A stretch of DNA of 7,788 bases from an uncultured Planctomycetaceae bacterium (GTDB lineage: Bacteria; Planctomycetota; Planctomycetia; Pirellulales; UBA1268), in contig CAISKG010000473.1 in the NCBI GenBank assembly GCA_903885855.1, positions 1 through 7,788 on the forward strand, in the 5' to 3' direction. The notes below the pieces were generated by a model. That model did not search any database, was not told where the DNA came from, and was given only the letters and a program-made list of their open reading frames with translations. Positions 7,435 through 7,788 of the stretch are shown piece by piece (the first letter of the stretch is position 1; the number at the start of each line of letters is the position of its first letter). Both the position numbers and the translations under genes were made by a program.

Positions 7435-7788
7435 GACCGTGTTCTTCCCTTCGATCGCCGTGAACGTGCCAGCCCACGTCGCCCCGCCGTCGGTCGAATA
7501 CTCGACCGCCGCGTCGGTCTCGACGCCGCTGACGGCGAGCGCCCCCACGCTCGTGAGGAGGTCGGTCGCGCTCACGCCCGTGTCGAGCTTCAGGCTCACC
7601 GCCGGCGTTGCCGCCTGGGTGTCGAGCGTGAATGCGAAGGGCGTCGCCTGCGACGGATTGCCCGCGGCGTCGACCTGCCGGACCTGGACCGTGTTCTTCC
7701 CTTCGACCGCGACGAACTGCCCGCTCCACGTCGCACCGCCGTCGGTCGAGTACTCGACCGCCGCGTCGGTCTCGATGCCGCTGACGGC
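7432..7788 (-). CDS. Upstream part of the same giant protein, ending at an in-frame amber codon; 5' end beyond window
   Basis: This stretch has 118 codons and then TAG, in exactly the same frame as the 2,477-codon region that follows. It holds the C-terminal part of one Ig-like repeat (motifs EYSTDGGATW, VRQVDAAGNPSQ, FTLDT) and most of the next. The TAG falls in the conserved strand that reads T-V-Q-V-R-Q in the repeat before it. The stop therefore lies in mid-domain, where no natural protein end is expected, and the rest of that domain (VRQIDAAGNPSQ ... FTLDT) continues directly after it. Taken literally, this is the C-terminus of a truncated protein. A more natural reading is one gene carrying a nonsense mutation, or a base error in the sequence. 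No start or ribosome binding site is in the window. Confidence 0.8.
   Translation of the reverse strand, partial: AVSGIETDAAVEYSTDGGATWSGQFVAVEGKNTVQVRQVDAAGNPSQATPFAFTLDTQAATPAVSLKLDTGVSATDLLTSVGALAVSGVETDAAVEYSTDGGATWAGTFTAIEGKNTV

Larger units (their letters stand above)
5071..7788 (-). repeat. Array of about 84-residue bacterial Ig-like repeats (1 partial + 10 complete)
   Basis: Each unit starts after FTLDT and follows the pattern AP-x-L-x-x-DTG-x-S-x-TD, IT-x-x-G-x-L-x-V-x-x-LE, a VEYSTDGGATW strand, F-x-A-VEG-x-N-x-V, VRQ-x-D-x-AGN-x-S, and again FTLDT. Unit boundaries are: partial 7788-7618, then 7617-7366, 7365-7111, 7110-about 6853, about 6852-6601, 6600-6349, 6348-6094, 6093-5842, 5841-5578, 5577-5326 and 5325-5071. 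Lengths are 84-88 residues. Such tandem Ig-like domains form rigid stalks in large bacterial adhesins, so that role is the inference here. The unit ending near 6853 closes with FTLTLVAKD instead of FTLDT. The unit at 5841-5578 is the most divergent. The array continues to the right of the window. Confidence 0.92.

Noticed and set aside
5071..7788. SxDxGxTW Asp-box motifs (for example STDGGATW) in 9 of 11 Ig-like repeats, suggesting a sialidase-like BNR propeller.
   Set aside because: The spacing is about 84 residues, and each motif lies within a complete Ig-like unit with VRQ-x-D-x-AGN and FTLDT. No sialidase catalytic residues or propeller blades are seen.

Overview
The window is GC-rich (roughly 70% by eye) and lies wholly inside one giant gene on the minus strand. 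Both gene ends are outside the window. The coding frame has codons ending at positions congruent to 1 mod 3 on the plus strand. Read by hand, it is open from 7788 to 1 except for one in-frame TAG at complement(7432..7434). That leaves 118 codons upstream of the stop and 2,477 uninterrupted codons downstream of it. The frame is identified by its content: its translation is clean, repetitive, extracellular-type protein. The long open frames in other registers give Arg/His/Pro/Ser-rich shadow translations.

Layout in protein order (right to left). 7788-5071: a tandem array of about 84-residue bacterial Ig-like repeats, one partial and ten complete. 5085-4741: a different Ig-like domain of the 'LDSLDVTFSE ... 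DVAGNELDQD' kind. 4740-4477: a PKD-like domain. 4476-4225: a linker leading into six RTX-type nonapeptides at 4224-4063. 3900-3631: a second PKD-like domain very similar to the first. 3630-2503: a beta-rich passenger-like region opening with a 'GDWGDPANWS' motif and closing with an autotransporter-associated beta-strand type segment. 2502-2053: a parallel beta-helix-like stretch. 2052-2032: a short poly-Gly hinge. 1974-1: fourteen copies of an unfamiliar, mostly 46-residue repeat with the core GGFTGKTKIVLSKATL, still continuing at the left edge.

The module mix (Ig array, RTX, PKD, 'W..pxNWs' passenger, beta-helix), the size and the GC content fit the giant secreted or surface proteins of Planctomycetota best. 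Verrucomicrobia or other GC-rich Gram-negative bacteria remain possible. The likely role is a long extracellular stalk or adhesin with a calcium-binding section. No enzyme active site is visible.

Two points deserve attention. The first is the amber codon, one base away from the CAG found in the neighbouring repeat: the gene is broken, the base is wrong, or the codon is read through. The second is the 46-residue repeat array, which I do not recognise; each unit resembles the N-terminal cap element of a beta-helix repeated in tandem. I see no RNA gene, promoter, terminator, insertion sequence, CRISPR array or intergenic DNA.
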